Assembly: GCA_021029095.1 (NCBI GenBank) | Contig: JAJOHG010000011.1 | Location: 744,001 to 808,000 of the forward strand | Origin: Phellopilus nigrolimitatus | Lineage: Eukaryota > Basidiomycota > Agaricomycetes > Hymenochaetales > Hymenochaetaceae | Length of the DNA: 64,000 nt | Direction: 5' to 3' | Shown: positions 12,925-25,200 of the stretch, in pieces | Numbering within the stretch: position 1 is the first letter of the stretch | How the letters are laid out: each line of letters opens with the position of its first letter | Notes under the pieces: model-generated | Database searches by the model: none | Seen by the model: only the letters and a program-made list of their open reading frames with translations | What the model was told of the DNA's origin: nothing | Made by a program: the position numbers and the translations under genes

Positions 12925-13381
12925 CCGGAAGGGCTTTTTCTCATGGACGGTTTTGATGTTGTGCCATGCTGGATGGCGGTATCTAGGCTGGTTGGTTGGA
13001 GTATTTATGTAAATTCTTCTTCGTCTTCTATAACAACATAGGACGGTGTACAGAAAATGTGCTATGAACATCCTGTTTGAGAGTGTGCTACGGTGGTGCT
13101 TATTTATCTGAACGTATTCCGGAATGACTGCAAAAACATTGTGGATACAGGATTTGAGAGTGAGTAATGTCGATATTCAAGTTTTATGAAAGACGATCCG
13201 AAACCATATATTCCATTATTTACGGGGAATACGTGTCGTCCATAATTAGCTTCTAATAGCAACGCCAAGTAATGCCTATGCATGTACATTAGCGCACCCT
13301 TTCTGTTGATATACTCCTGTGAAGTGCAAATCGTTTTTCATAGTGATTTGAATCCCAAAAAGAGCTACTACACAAGGAGTT

Positions 13382-15882
13382 CTAGACGAGTTGGTCCTTG
13401 CCATTCTTCCCGATAAAAACCAGACAGAAAAAAGAACAATGAGTATGAGACAGAATGTAGGTGCAGACGTAAAGGGATACACACATAAAACGGACAGCTG
13501 TTCCGTCCTGCAGGCGGAACAGGAAATCTCTTCAGCCAATCACGGAGGATACCGATAAAAGAATCGTGGCTCGGAACGGACGAATCGGTTACGAACATAT
13601 TGTAGATCGGAGGAAACAGATGCGCCATAGATTCATACTCGTTGTCCCACCCATTCACAGCCCGCTGCTGAAACGCCTTTTCTACTTCTGTTGTGTCTTC
13701 GAAAAATCCTCTTTTCGAATCTGCGATGGCCGAGAAAGAACCATGTGACCATTGTTGCATGAGCTCTGGCCAAAGAAGTATATGTGTTCTGTATGCAGCT
13801 CCTTTGTCGCCAAGTTTTTTAGTGTACCCGTTTTCATGCGCCTCCCTCAACACACCCTGAGGAAGGGGCCCTCTGAAAGAGAAGAAGAAGAGGAATATGA
13901 CGTAGAAGAACGATTCGAGGTCTTCCCGAACGCCGTGGTTCCCGCCTTTCAGAACACTGATAGCCATATATGGTGTCGTTCCCTGAATATAATTGTTTAA
14001 TTATCATAGTGTGAGAGAGAGAAGAAGACACTGCTTACAGTCCTGTCCCCTTTCTGGGCTGGATAGTTCTTATCAACCTCATCCCTACGTGGTATTGTCA
14101 ACCTCGACGTCTTCATTGGAAATTTTCCTCCTTTCGCAAAGGCTTGTTCTTCGTAATTGTAATCCGTAGCCATATCAAGGTCAATCAGGTAACCTCTCGA
14201 AGACTCAGACGGATTGAGAGCGAGCACGACGTTATTCTCGCTAATATCACGGTGTAGTATTTTCTTCTCGACGAGAAATTTGTGGCCTGCACTGGAGTCG
14301 GACTCTATCCTAGAAAGACAAAATAAAGGGACATACCTTCCATCGCATCAGCAATCGCCATCACAAAATCCTGCAAGCTCCAGAAATACCGCATCGGCCG
14401 TTTCAGATCGAATTCCAAGTACACGAGCGTCCGGTTTTCGACACCAAGGGTCTCCGCTGCGCCCTCCGCAAAGTTGCGTATGTTGTACAGTGTCGTATCC
14501 TCCCGTCCGTCCACATAACTCCTATATATTCTACGACAAAGTCAGTGGCGAAAACGTGTGCGAAGAACGTGTCGAAGACGAACTCGTTAGCGAGTAAAAC
14601 GTTTGTCACTCCACCATCCCGAGCGAGTCTGTGAATTCGTTGTTCACTGTCTAAACATTTATTTTCCTGCCAAGACCGCTTCAGGGCCAGAAGACGCGAT
14701 CCATTGGTTCCTTCCTTCTGCGCAACATATGTTTGAACGCCCCTGCCACAAATAGACGATGCATTGTAAATAAGCCCGAGAATCTTATAATGCACAGGAG
14801 CAGTATCTGTGGCAGATCGTCGACAATAGATGGCTTCTGCCGTCCGTGCGACGAGCTCAACCCGCTTTGGCGGCGCGTCGACCGGTTCTTCAGATTCTGA
14901 TAGCCAGTCATCCTCGCTCAGATATGGATCCTCGCTTTGCAATGTAGAAACGGTAGCGTGACATTTCTTCATTTTGGATATGACATTGGGATCCAGACCG
15001 AGATCCTGTTCGCTAGCAATAGCGAACCCAACGAGAACACGGATGAAGTTGATTGCTCCCCCAGACGAAGTAATATCGAAAGTGCAGTACTCCATACCAC
15101 TCTGATCTGTTCTGACCAGAGTGACCGTCGGACCAGTGAATGCCATAGAAATGACAAACCGACGACCTGGTTGAGTCAAGTTTGTAACGCGGTTATAGCG
15201 ACTGACTTGAAGTAGAGAATCGGAGGCGTCAGAGGTCCTGAGCTCTCCAGGAGACAAGATTACAGAAAAGTTGTGATACAGCGCGTCGAACATTTTATCC
15301 TTAGGAAGGAGTATGAAATCAGGCCTCATGTCTTCTCTTCGTCCATATGCTAACGGGAATGCATGGGTGGTGTCGAAAGGAACGACAAACAGATTCTTTG
15401 TATGGGCGTCAGATAAGCAACCTTGGATGATGTCGTTCAGGAATTTAACTGAGCCATCATCCGTGCAGATATCAGTCCAAGACCAGACGTAGCTATCATC
15501 GCTTCGAGACTGGCCCAGTTGATACCCTTGAGCGGCTTCTGAGGCGCTGAGAATGGCAGTGCGAGCATCCACAGCGTCGTCGGAAACCTTGGGCTGTTTG
15601 ACGGAAACGCGACCTTGAGCGATGAGTTTCTCGACGTACTCCTCAGCTTTGCGCAGATTAACGAGATGCCCAAACACTGCATCGACAAGGTCTTTTGATT
15701 GAAAAATGGCTTGAGCCAGTTCCAACTTCATGTCCGTTTCCATGTCGAATCGCGTGTGTGACGAAAGACGGACGGGGTTCAGCGTACTGCGACTTGGATC
15801 GCGGGTGGGATAATTCTGTGCAATGACCAGTAGCAGTCGTATTCAATAGGCTGATAAGTGCTTGGCTTACAGTAGTCTGCAT
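13382..15882 (-). CDS. FunK1-family protein kinase, copy 1
   Basis: FunK1 kinases are a family expanded in multicellular fungi; substrates are unknown. The start is at 15,880-15,882: a four-codon first exon (MQTT), then an intron, then NYPTRDPSRSTLNPVRL and METDMKLELAQAIF. A long N-terminal exon follows to about 14,580. A 46 bp intron near 14,540 restores the frame into SYVDGRED. The catalytic part has HRDISENN, the DFG-equivalent LIDLDMATDY, and TTPYMAISVL followed by REDLESFFYVIFL, all typical of FunK1. The C-terminus reads RDWLKRFPVPPAG then, after an intron, KNGKDQLV and a stop at 13,382-13,384. I see no break. The 5' half is almost identical to copy 3 while the 3' half is clearly diverged. 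Confidence 0.8.
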
Positions 15883-15991
15883 ATTTCTAGTGTTGAGATT
15901 AGATGATGGTGGTATAAGGTAGACTTTGAATTACTCTAGTCGAAGCTCCGCCGTCAAATTATCTCGCGTCCAAATCCCTCTCTTGACCGCC

Positions 15992-16403
15992 ATGGTCGAA
16001 ATAACGATCCGAAAGCGCCCGCGCACAGACGCCGTCGCAACCCAGCGTAAATTCTTCAAAAAGACGGCACGCGGGAAGGTCGTCAAGGGTGCGTGCACAT
16101 TCTCGAGGAACTTCATACAGTTCAAGCTCACAATTCTCCAGTCCTCCGCGAGCGGTATCTGCGCGACGATGTGGCATGCGGGATCGAGGGCTGCTCGGCA
16201 TGCAACGAGGCGTCTGGGACCTGCCTCCCCGCGCTGGGAGAGTCAGGTCACAGACTGTATCCAACTGGCCATTTCGTGCTGCCTGACACGAATGTCTTTC
16301 TGCACCAGATGGATGTCATCGAGTCCGGCCTGTTTACACCCCCGATCGTCCTTCTGCAGACGGTGCTCGAGGAGGTCAGGCATCGTTCGCTGCCGCTGTA
16401 TAG
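15992..16403 (+). pseudogene. DIS3 5' fragment, copy 1
   Basis: The fragment starts [20 protein letters not shown] and, after one intron (about 16,090-16,143), reads [20 protein letters not shown] and the beginning of the PIN domain ([16 protein letters not shown]). It stops resembling DIS3 after RSLPLYSR at about 16,403. The rest of the PIN domain, the cold-shock domains, the RNB nuclease and S1 domains are missing. The start codon and the promoter shared with FunK1 copy 1 remain, so a short transcript is possible. A stable protein with half a PIN domain is unlikely. Confidence 0.88.
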
Positions 16404-16494
16404 TCGCCCTGGCGCAGAAGCCACGAACGGAAGCTCACCGTGACCCTACACGAGTTCCAGATGCCAACTCGCATCTAATTACTTAATACCTTAT

Positions 16495-17140
16495 CACTCA
16501 CGGCAAGATCCTCATCATTGGCGATGATATTGCCAACTTTACGAATGTTGCCTTAACTTTCAAGGGTTTCATTCGCGCTTTGAAACAGTATAAGGTCGGC
16601 TTCATTGCGCACAGTGTCAAGATCGTCGCGGCTGTCCGGACTTACTGAAAGGTCTTAAGGCGATGCGTTTCCTCGGCAAGCCTCTCGGGGTGCCCATTAA
16701 GGTGTACGGCCCGGACACTCACATCACCGAGATTGTCTCCATTGCACTTGGCATCAAGTCAGCCCGCGAGTCAGGTGTGAGCTCCGCATGTTCGATCCCG
16801 CCGTCTGCGCCTGACTCGCCTCCTCCCGGCAAGGTCATCGGCGGTGCGCCTTCTGATGAGACCTCGATCGGCGCGATTCACGCGTCCGGAGACGCGTCCG
16901 GAGAGCGCTCGCAACCTGGAGACCAGATTGTGCACTTCCCGAATGGCAAGAAGAGATAGGCACGCCGTGGTTCCGTCCCTTCGACAAGAAGACGCGCAGT
17001 CTTGTCTATGGTCTCCAGCTCCGCGCGATTCAGGGCTGCGGCGCTTTCGACGAAGCCGCCTTCAATTTCTCGAATGCGCGCGACACTGGCCTCACTCCGT
17101 GTGAGTTCGTCGATGAGTTGCATAAGACGAACAAGCTTGT
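16495..17140 (+). pseudogene. ATP-citrate lyase fragment, degenerate
   Basis: Several blocks match fungal ATP-citrate lyase, which makes cytosolic acetyl-CoA. They are [17 protein letters not shown] with [11 protein letters not shown], then GLKAMRFLGKPLGVPIKVYG with PDTHITEI, then GDQIVHFPNGK, then TPWFRPFDKKTRSLVYGLQ, then a piece from much later in the protein, ARDTGLTPCEFVDELHKTNK. A stop follows VAAVRTY and frames change near 16,645 and 16,958. About 17,030 the sequence jumps from the middle of the enzyme to its citrate-synthase-like end, so an internal deletion is present. The N-terminal ATP-grasp region is absent. It is a dead fragment between copies 1 and 2. Confidence 0.82.
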
Positions 17141-18360
17141 GCGTGTAGGGCGGCCCCTACCCTTGCACCAGCAACAACGGCATCATCATCAAGAGCAGCA
17201 GCGGCACACGCACACGCACGTCGACCCCGACGCTCAACACGTCCCCTTGACAAAATCGAGATGGGCCCCTTCAGGAAATCCAAGTCTTCCAAGTCCACCG
17301 AGTCCATCTTCTCTCGTCTTGTACTCGTCGTGAAACTTTGCAAATACTTGCTCGGCTACAAGTCTGCGCGCGCGCGCGGCGTGCGCGTCGCGGACAAGGC
17401 GGGCGACATGCTCACCACGGTCAGCCCGCTATATGACCCCGATTATGGTTCTGGTTCTGGGTCCGCGCCCGGGTGCGCTGGGAAGGGCGGCGAGGCGTTC
17501 CGCGTGCAGGTCGTCGCGCTCGTGAAGAGCCTCGCTTCCCGTACCACGACTCGAGCACGGGCACGCGCTCGCAGCACCTCGCCGTGCAGCAGCGCGGGCA
17601 GCGAGAGCTCGCCGAGCACCTGGCACAGCGTGCTCCCTGCGTGGCGCGGAGCTGATGCCGCACGCTGCGCCGCAGCTCACTCCCGCGCTGCCGTACTCGT
17701 GCGCGCCGCAGCTCTGCGAGTTCGTCTCGCCGGGCGCGGTGATGGACTGCTTCGACGGGCCGAACGGCGGCGCGGGGTTAGCGAACGATGTGACGCGGCG
17801 CCGAGGGACGCTGCGGCCCGCTACGGCTCTTGAGATCACCTACATTGACTATGCGCTCGGACTGTATGGACGGACTCTGCGCGGACGCAGGGCCTGTTGC
17901 ACTATTCGCTGGATTGGCCGCGAGCGGCTACGTGTTAGTGGTGCACAGTCGGTTTTGAGAGCATAGCATAATACTCGAGCTCAGACTGTCGGTGCGGCGG
18001 GCAGTTACCAGAGACGAAGCAAGTCGATGCACCAAGACGAGTCAGCGAGAGGACCTTCTCAGCCTCACGCTTTAGCCCCCGGGGACAAGTCAAGCGAAGA
18101 CTCCCGAATAATAGGCGAAAAAGGACGCTTCTCACGCGCTCATGCGCCCCGACGCCTCCGTGCACTGCATGCTGTCCAGAAAGCGCGCCCACTCGCCCTG
18201 CACAAAGCCCACTGACGCGCCCCACATTGCGACGTCCTCGCCTCCGCCTCCCGCAGCCGCAGCCGCCGGGGTCGTCGGCAGGCCTGGCCGTTGACTCGCT
18301 CTTGCAGTAATCAACTTTCTACTCAATATTATGAAAACAAAATAAACCGTAATTAAATCA
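17141..18360 (+). other. GC-rich sequence of unknown origin, possible gene remnant
   Basis: A plus-strand frame of about 190 codons (17,261-17,833) begins MGPFRKSKSSKSTESIFSRL. A second, overlapping frame (17,655-17,966) includes PYSCAPQLCEFVSPGAVMDC and ALEITYIDYALGLYG. Codon use looks coding-like (GC-rich third positions) and the two frames could be parts of one broken gene. I do not recognise a family. It may or may not belong with the citrate-lyase fragment just upstream. From about 18,000 to 18,360 I see nothing. Confidence 0.35.
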
Positions 18361-18510
18361 AAACAAAATGTAAGGTGACTCGCGGGTGACCTGCCATACC
18401 CACCCTGACCCAGACCCGCCATACCCGGACCCCCAGGTATTTGACCTGCGGGTCATGCACGGGTTCGGGTATTGAAAATCTCATACCCGTGCAAACGGGT
18501 GTATTCCCTA
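18360..18510. repeat. ACCCG/CGGGT-rich repeat, possible transposon end
   Basis: Repeated CGGGT and ACCCG words in both orientations (CATACCCG, GGGTCATG, CGGGTTCGGGTATT, CATACCCGTGCAAACGGGT) are packed into 150 bp. This pattern resembles the subterminal repeats of hAT-type DNA transposons, but no transposase and no clear target-site duplication is visible. The assignment is an inference. Confidence 0.4.
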
Positions 18511-19030
18511 ACCAGTGCCCGAGCAGGACGCGACTCGACGTGCTCCGAGGATAATTAACTTACCACTGTTAGATATGCATTTGCCTTCAATCATTGATAT
18601 ATACTGGAGCAAATGGCACCAAAAAAAAAAAAAGAGGAACCGTAATATGCTATGCGTAGCAATGGCCTACTGACCGACGTTCACGTTCTTCGATGTGATA
18701 GATTCGCTATAGCTAGAGGGGCCTTTTCTTTGGAAGGAGGTTGATGTGCCTATTTATCTGAAAAAACTGTATCACAAAACTCCCCGAATAACTGTAACAC
18801 GCAAAGCATGCAGAATCTGACAATGAGTTCCGCCGGTATTCTATGAAGGCCGATCTGAAACCATCTATTCCAATGTCCACGCAAATGCGTTTCAATCATG
18901 ATCAGCCTCTAACAGCAACGCCAAGTAAGTACCGCCTATGCATGTCCACTGGCGCTTCATGCACCACTTTCTGAAGTACAATTATTTTGAAGTCGTTTGC
19001 ATAATGGAAAAGAAGACTAAGAAAGGAATT

Positions 19031-21534
19031 TTAGACGAGTTGGTCCTTGCCATTCTTCTCGATAAGAGATTGAGAAAACAAATGACAATGAGCATGACAC
19101 AATATGTAGGTGTAGACAGAAAGGGGTACACACATAAAACGGGCAGCTGTTCCGTCCTGCAGGCGGAACAGGATATGTCTTCAACCAATCACGGAGGATG
19201 CCAATAAATAAATCGTGGCTTGGAGCGGGCGAATTCTCGTGAAAGAACATATTATGGCTCGGAGCAAACAGGCGGCACATAGATGAATACTCAGCCTCCC
19301 ACCCATTCTTAGCCAGCCGCTTAAATGCGGCGTATACTTCTGCGCTATGGTCGAAGAACTTTTTTTTCGAAGCTGCGATCACAGAGAAAGGTCCATGTGA
19401 CCATTGTTGCATGCGACCTGGCCAAGGAAGCATATGCGTTCTGTATGAAGCTCCTTCGTCGCCAAGTTTTTTGACATACTTGATTTCATACCGCCTTCTT
19501 CAACACGTCCCGAGGAAGGGGCCCTCTGAAAGAGAAGAAGAAGAGGAATATGAGGTAATAAAACGATTCGAGGTCTTCATGAACGCCGTGGTTCCCGCCT
19601 TCCAGAACACTGATAGCCATATACGGTGTTGTTCCCTGAATACAACTGTGTAAATATCCCAGTAAGAGAGAGAAGACACTGCTTACAGTCCTGTCCCCTT
19701 CCTGGGCCGGATAGTCTTTATCAACCTCCTCATCTGCATCCGACAACTCTAGTAGCGACATATCCACAAAACCTTTCTCTGGTTTGGCCAAGGGTTGTTC
19801 TCCGGGATTGTAATCCGTAGCCATATCGAGGTCAATCAGGTAGCCTCGCGAAGACTCGGACGGATCGAGAGCGAGCACGACATTATTCTCGCTGATGTCG
19901 CGGTGTAGTATTTTCTTCTCGGCGAGAAATTTATGGCCTGCATTGGAGTCGGACTCTATCCTAGAAAGACAAAATAAAAGAACATACCTTCCAGCGCATC
20001 AGCAATCCCCATCACGAAATCCTGCAAGCTCCAGAAATACCGAATTGGCCGTTTCAAATCGAATTCCAAGTACACGAGCGTCCGGTTTTCGACACCAAGG
20101 GTCTCCGCTGCGCCCTCCGCAAAATTCCGTATGTTATACAATGTCGTATCCTCCCTCTCGTTCACATAACTCCTATATATTCTACGACAAAGTCAGTGGC
20201 GAAAACGTGTACGAAGAACGTGTCGAAGACGAACTCGTTAGCGAGTAAAACGTTTGTCACTCCACCATCCCGAGCGAGTCTGTGAAATCGTTGTTCACTG
20301 TCTAAACATTTATTTTCCTGCCAAGACCGCTTCAGAGCCAGAAGACGCGATCCATTGGTTCCTTCCTTCTGCGCAACATATGTTTGAACGCCCCTGCCAC
20401 AAATAGACGATGCCATTGTAAATAAGCCCGAGAATCTTATAATGCACAGGAGCAGTATCTGTGGCAGATCGTCGACAATTGATGGCCTCTGCCGTCCGTG
20501 CGACGAGCTCAACCCGCTTTGGCGGCGCGTCGACCGGTTCTTCAGACTCTGATAGCCAGTCATCCTCGCTTAGATCTGGATCCTCGCTTTGTAATGTAGA
20601 AACGGTAGCGTGACATTTCTTCGTTTTTAGAATGACATTGGGATCCAGACCGAGATCCTGTTCGCTAGCAATAGCGAACCCAACGAGAACACGGATGAAA
20701 TTGATTGCTCCCCCAGACGAAGTAATATCGAAAGTGCAGTACTCCATACCACTTTGATCTGTTCTGACCAGAGTGACCGTCGGACCAGTGAATGCCCTAG
20801 AAACGACAAACCGACGACCTGGTTGAGCTAAGTTTGTAACGCGGTTGTAGCGACTGACTTGAGTAGAGAATCGGAGGCGTCAGAGGTCTTGAGCTCTCCA
20901 GGAGACAAGATGACAGAAAAGTTGTGATACAGCGCGTCGAACATTTTATCCTTAGGAAGGAGTATGAAATCAGGCCTCATGTCTTCTCTTCGTCCATATG
21001 CTAACGGGAATGCATGGGTGGTGTCGAAAGGAGCGACAAACAGATTCTTTGTATGGGCGTCAGATAAGCAATCTTGGATGATGTCGTTCAGGAATTTAAC
21101 TGAGCCATCATCCGTGCAGATATCAGTCCAAGACCAGACATAACTATCCTCGCTTCGAGACCGGCCCAGTCGATACTCTTGAGTGGACTTCTAAGGCGCT
21201 GAGAATGGCCGTGCGAGCATCCACAGCGTCGTCGGAAATCTTGGGCTGTTTGACGGAGACGCGACCTTGAGCGATGAGTTTCTCGACGTACTCCTCAGCT
21301 TTGCGCAGATTAACGAGATGCCCAAACACCGCATCGACAAGGTCTTTTGATTGAAAAATGGCTTGGGCCAGTTCCAACTTCATGTCCGTTTCCATGTCGA
21401 ATCGCGTGTGTGACGAATGACGGACGGGGTTCAACGTACTGCGACTTGGATCGCGGGTGGGATAATTCTGTGCAATGACCAGTAGCAGTCGTGTTCAATA
21501 GGCTGATGAGTGCTTGGCTTACAGTAGTCTGCAT
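19031..21534 (-). pseudogene. FunK1-family kinase, copy 2, frameshifted
   Basis: The start codon (MQTT, 21,534) and the stop after KNGKDQLV (19,031-19,033) are kept. The catalytic part still reads HRDISENN, LIDLDMATDY and REEE-type loops as in the sister copies. The N-terminal half carries at least three single-base changes of length against copies 1 and 3: an extra base near 21,185 (after AILSALE), a missing base near 20,862, and an extra base near 20,412. Each breaks the frame. The 3' half is almost identical to copy 3. Sequencing error cannot be ruled out, but three indels in one copy while the others are clean at these sites favour a real pseudogene. Confidence 0.75.
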
Positions 21535-21643
21535 ATTTCTAGTGTTGAGATTAGATGATGGTGGTATAAGGTAGACTTTGAATTACTCTAGTCGAAGCTC
21601 CGCCGTCAAATTTCCTCGCGTCCAAATCCCTCTCTCGACCGCC

Positions 21644-22061
21644 ATGGTCGAAATAACGATCCGAAAGCGCCCGCGCACAGACGCCGTCGCAACCCAGCGT
21701 AAATTCTTCAAAAAGACGGCACGCGGGAAGGTCGTCAAGGGTGCGTGCACATTCTCGAGGAACTTCATACAGTTCAAGCTCACAATTCTCCAGTCCTCCG
21801 CGAGCGGTATCTGCGCGACGATGTGGCATGCGGGATCGAGGGCTGCTCGGCATGCAACGAGGCGTCTGGGACCTGCCTCCCCGCGCTGGGAGAGTCAGGT
21901 CACAGACTGTATCCAACTGGCCATTTCGTGCTACCTGACACAAATGTCTTTCTGCACCAGATGGATGTCATCGAGTCCGGCCTGTTTACACCCCCGATCG
22001 TCCTCCTGCAGACGGTGCTCGAGGAGGTCAGGCATCGCTCGCTGCCGCTGCACAGTCGCCT
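21644..22061 (+). pseudogene. DIS3 5' fragment, copy 2
   Basis: Nearly the same as the fragment in copy 1: start codon, first exon, intron, cysteine motif CGIEGCSAC and the start of the PIN domain, ending after RSLPLHSR. Beyond 22,061 the reading runs into unrelated residues and a stop at about 22,128. Its cut point is the edge of the segment that would have to invert to give this copy a full DIS3 body. Confidence 0.88.
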
Positions 22062-22235
22062 TGGTGTACTTTTCAATCAGAATATGATAAGCTTGTCATT
22101 CTATCCCCTTGCCCATCGTTGCGACTAGGTATAATCCAACTGACAAACCTGAGAGACAGACCATAATTGTGACACATGCTTCTACAGATACAGATACAAC
22201 ATCTCGCAATGGCATGCAAACTCTTACGAAAGCAT

Positions 22236-25200
22236 TTACAAATCCGCAGAATCGACTGGGTCTACCAAAGCCATTTTCACAGCCCCCCTTTGCGTATTCC
22301 TATCCTTCTCGACTGTGATCCGCACAATGACCTTGTCGAAAACCGAGATAGAAATGTCCTTACCTTTCGCTTTAGGCGAAGGTATCGATATCGTATAGTT
22401 CTCCGAGTCGAACTTGATCTCGCGTTTGAACATCACCAGGCCCTCGAGTCCAAGCCTACGAATAAGTGAATAAGTTAACTCAAGTCATCACGATCTCGTA
22501 AAAGAGACGGGTTTTAAGTATTTCAGATTGCTTACTTCGAGACGAACACTCCGAGGCCGTTGCGGAACGTGCGGATTACAAACGCCTCCTCGCGCACCTC
22601 GACCGCACGGCCCTCGCGCTGCCCGCGCGCCTTCAGCGCAAGGCCGACGTAGAACTCGACGCTCGCTCGCCCGGCCATTTGTGCCATGCGGTGCCGCCGG
22701 TTCACGACGCCGAGCACGCGCTCGACGACCGCTTTCGAGTGCAGCGACGCGTGCAGCGGGGTGTAGTTTATCGCCGCGGCGAGCTGGCGGTGCGCGAGAA
22801 CGTCTGCCAATGAGTTAAATTGAATGATTGTCTTTCACTTGCAAAGGATGGTGTGAGTACTCACCGGCGTATCGGCGGATGGGACTGGTGAAATGAGTGT
22901 AGATGGTGCTTGCGAGGCCGTAATGCCCGAACGTGTCCCGCGCAACGCTGCCAGAGCAGAAGTATTCTGCAGAGAGCATGCACCGCGTAGCCATGATACG
23001 AACCAGTGTGTTGAAAGCCGGGTTATTCGGGTCCTATGTCACATCACTGTAAGCAAGACTTGTTGATAGCAAAAAGGTAGCTGAATAGCACTTACGATGC
23101 ACTTGTCGAGAGACGCTGCGAGCGCGCCTGAGCTCGACACGTCCAGCGTCATACCCCTTCTCTTTTTCAGAATATCCTGCAGCTTCTCGAAGTTCGTACG
23201 GGGAGGAGGAAGGTGGCGTCTATGATATCGAATTCAGACATAAATAGGATAAGATGATTCACAATTAAAGTGTACCTAAGTACAGCCGTCTGCGGAAACG
23301 TCTCTTGTATTTTCCGCGCGACGCTGATGTTTGCGAGCAACATGAACTCCTCGACGAGGCTGTTCGTCTCGCGCTGCTCCTTCTGCTCAACATCGATCGG
23401 GTCGGACGACTCTGCGCTGTCGAGGTGGATTTTGACCTCCGGCGACGCGAGGTTGAGCGCGCCGGCCGCCATCCTGCCCGCCTTCAACTTTTGTGCGATT
23501 GAGTTAAGCAGGCGGATGCTCTGCGTCAACTCGTCCTGCTGGTGTCTTCATAAATAATAATAATGAATTGCCTGCTAAAGAGATTCGGGGCAAGTCAGTG
23601 ACTTACACATCGTCTTTCCGCAGCTGAGCTTCCTCGTACGTGAAGGCAGCCTTGGAGGCGATGACGGATTTCATGAACCGCACGTTAACGATCTCAGCCT
23701 CCGGCGTCAGTTCCTAAAGGCATCGTGTATGAATTAATCGTGAAAAGCATGCATCATCTGTTCGATGAGGAGGCAAGCAGGACGTACCCAAATTACCGAG
23801 AACGCCAGGCGCTCGACATACGGCCGCAGAGAGCACAGATTTGTCCCGAGCAAGGCGGGCAGCATGTCTATGCGCTTGTCCACGAGGTAGACGGTTGTGC
23901 CGCGGGCGGCGGCCTCCGAATCCATCGGATTGTCCGGGAGCACGAAATGCGAGACATCGGCAATATCTGCAGAATCTGTCAGATACACAAAAGCAACTCG
24001 TATCAAACTACAGAGCAACGCACGGACTCCCGCCTCGACATTCCCGTTCGGTAGTTTCCGAGCGTGCAAAGCATCGTCAATATCTTGACAGCCTACGGAA
24101 CAACAAATCCAGTACATGAGCCTGTCACAAATTAAGATGACGTACCTGGTGGGTCGATACTACAAATGAGCAGACCCCTCAAATCCTCTCTGTCCCTCCA
24201 CTCCGGTAGCGAGGGATTCTTGGGCGGCACAACCCATTGCTCGCCCTCCCTCGGCAGGCAGTCCAAAATCGCCTTCCCGAAGGGGCGGTACGGCACCTCG
24301 TATTCGAGCAGCAGGCTTTCCTGCTCCGCCTCCTTGCTCTCCGCGGCGCCGAGCGCACGCACGAAGTGGCCCTCGGAATAGCGCGAGTTCACGTCCCAGC
24401 GGTCGACGGTCACGAGGATTTTCTGTCCGAGCAGCGCGGGCGCCTGGCGCGTGCGCAGGCGGATGCGCGGAAGCGCGCGCGAGACGGGCTGCGCGAAGAC
24501 GCTCTGCAGCGTGAGCGCGGTCGCAGCGCCCGACGCGAGCGACGCGCCGTCGATGTGGCACACGTACGCGCGCCAGTTGCGCTTGAGCACGCCCACGATG
24601 CGGCCCGTCGGCTGCTTCTCGGACGGCGGTGCGGCGTGCGCGATGCGCCGCGAGCGCGCCTCTGCGAGCGCCACGTCGTCGTTTTCCTCCTCCTCGGACT
24701 CGTCGGGGTCATCGTTCCGGAGCGTCGCTGCACATAAGTTAGTATTGCAATGGCGCTGTCTACGAACCGAGCCTACATTCTTGTGAGACGACGGCATCCC
24801 CAGGCGCTTTCCACTCCTTCTTGTCAAATACTTCCACGACGACAACATCGCCTTGGATAGCTCGGTTCATGTTTTCCCGCCCAATCAACAGCACAGGCTT
24901 TGTGAAAGCCGGCACGGGCACATTGCCCTCGAGATAATTGTAGGGATTCGCGTTGAAGTGGCCTTGGTGCAGTTCCCCGGCTTTCACTCCTGCGAGTAGA
25001 GTCGCTTGGGGTAGGTACTGAATGATATAACCAAGGGTAAAATCTATAAGTGGAAGGGAATAATCATACGCACGTCGGGGTATAGTGCCGCCCTTCCTGC
25101 ATTCACCGCCTGAGTGGGCTGAAGAGGGTTCTCGCCAGCGGCCGAGAGCAAGTCAAGGAGCTGATTCGTGTCTTTCGTACCCTCGACATACTGCCGTACT

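Larger units (their letters stand above)
13095..16403 (-). repeat. Inner FunK1-DIS3 module, copy 1
   Basis: This is one of three copies of a 3.3 kb module with a FunK1 kinase gene divergent from the 5' end of DIS3. Similarity with copy 2 begins at a shared motif near 13,095 and 18,745 (TATTTATCTGAA). It ends at a shared AGTCGCC-(C/T)TGG junction in DIS3 coding sequence (about 16,403). The orientation matches copy 2 and is opposite to copy 3. Confidence 0.9.
18745..22061 (-). repeat. Inner FunK1-DIS3 module, copy 2
   Basis: Same content and orientation as copy 1 and inverted relative to copy 3. It ends in DIS3 coding sequence at the same point as copy 1, about 22,061, and is followed directly by unique sequence leading into the 3' end of the complete DIS3 gene. 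Its left end, downstream of FunK1, matches copy 3 much better than copy 1. Confidence 0.9.

Noticed and set aside
14403..14540. The last 40 or so codons of the continuous FunK1 frame, ending TWNSI (copy 1) and TWSSI (copy 3)
   Set aside because: The FunK1 sequence continues in another frame after a 46 bp intron, so this tail is read-through, not protein.
18360..18510. CGGGT-rich tract as interstitial telomere repeat
   Set aside because: Fungal telomere repeats are TTAGGG-like arrays. Here the words are irregular and occur in both orientations.
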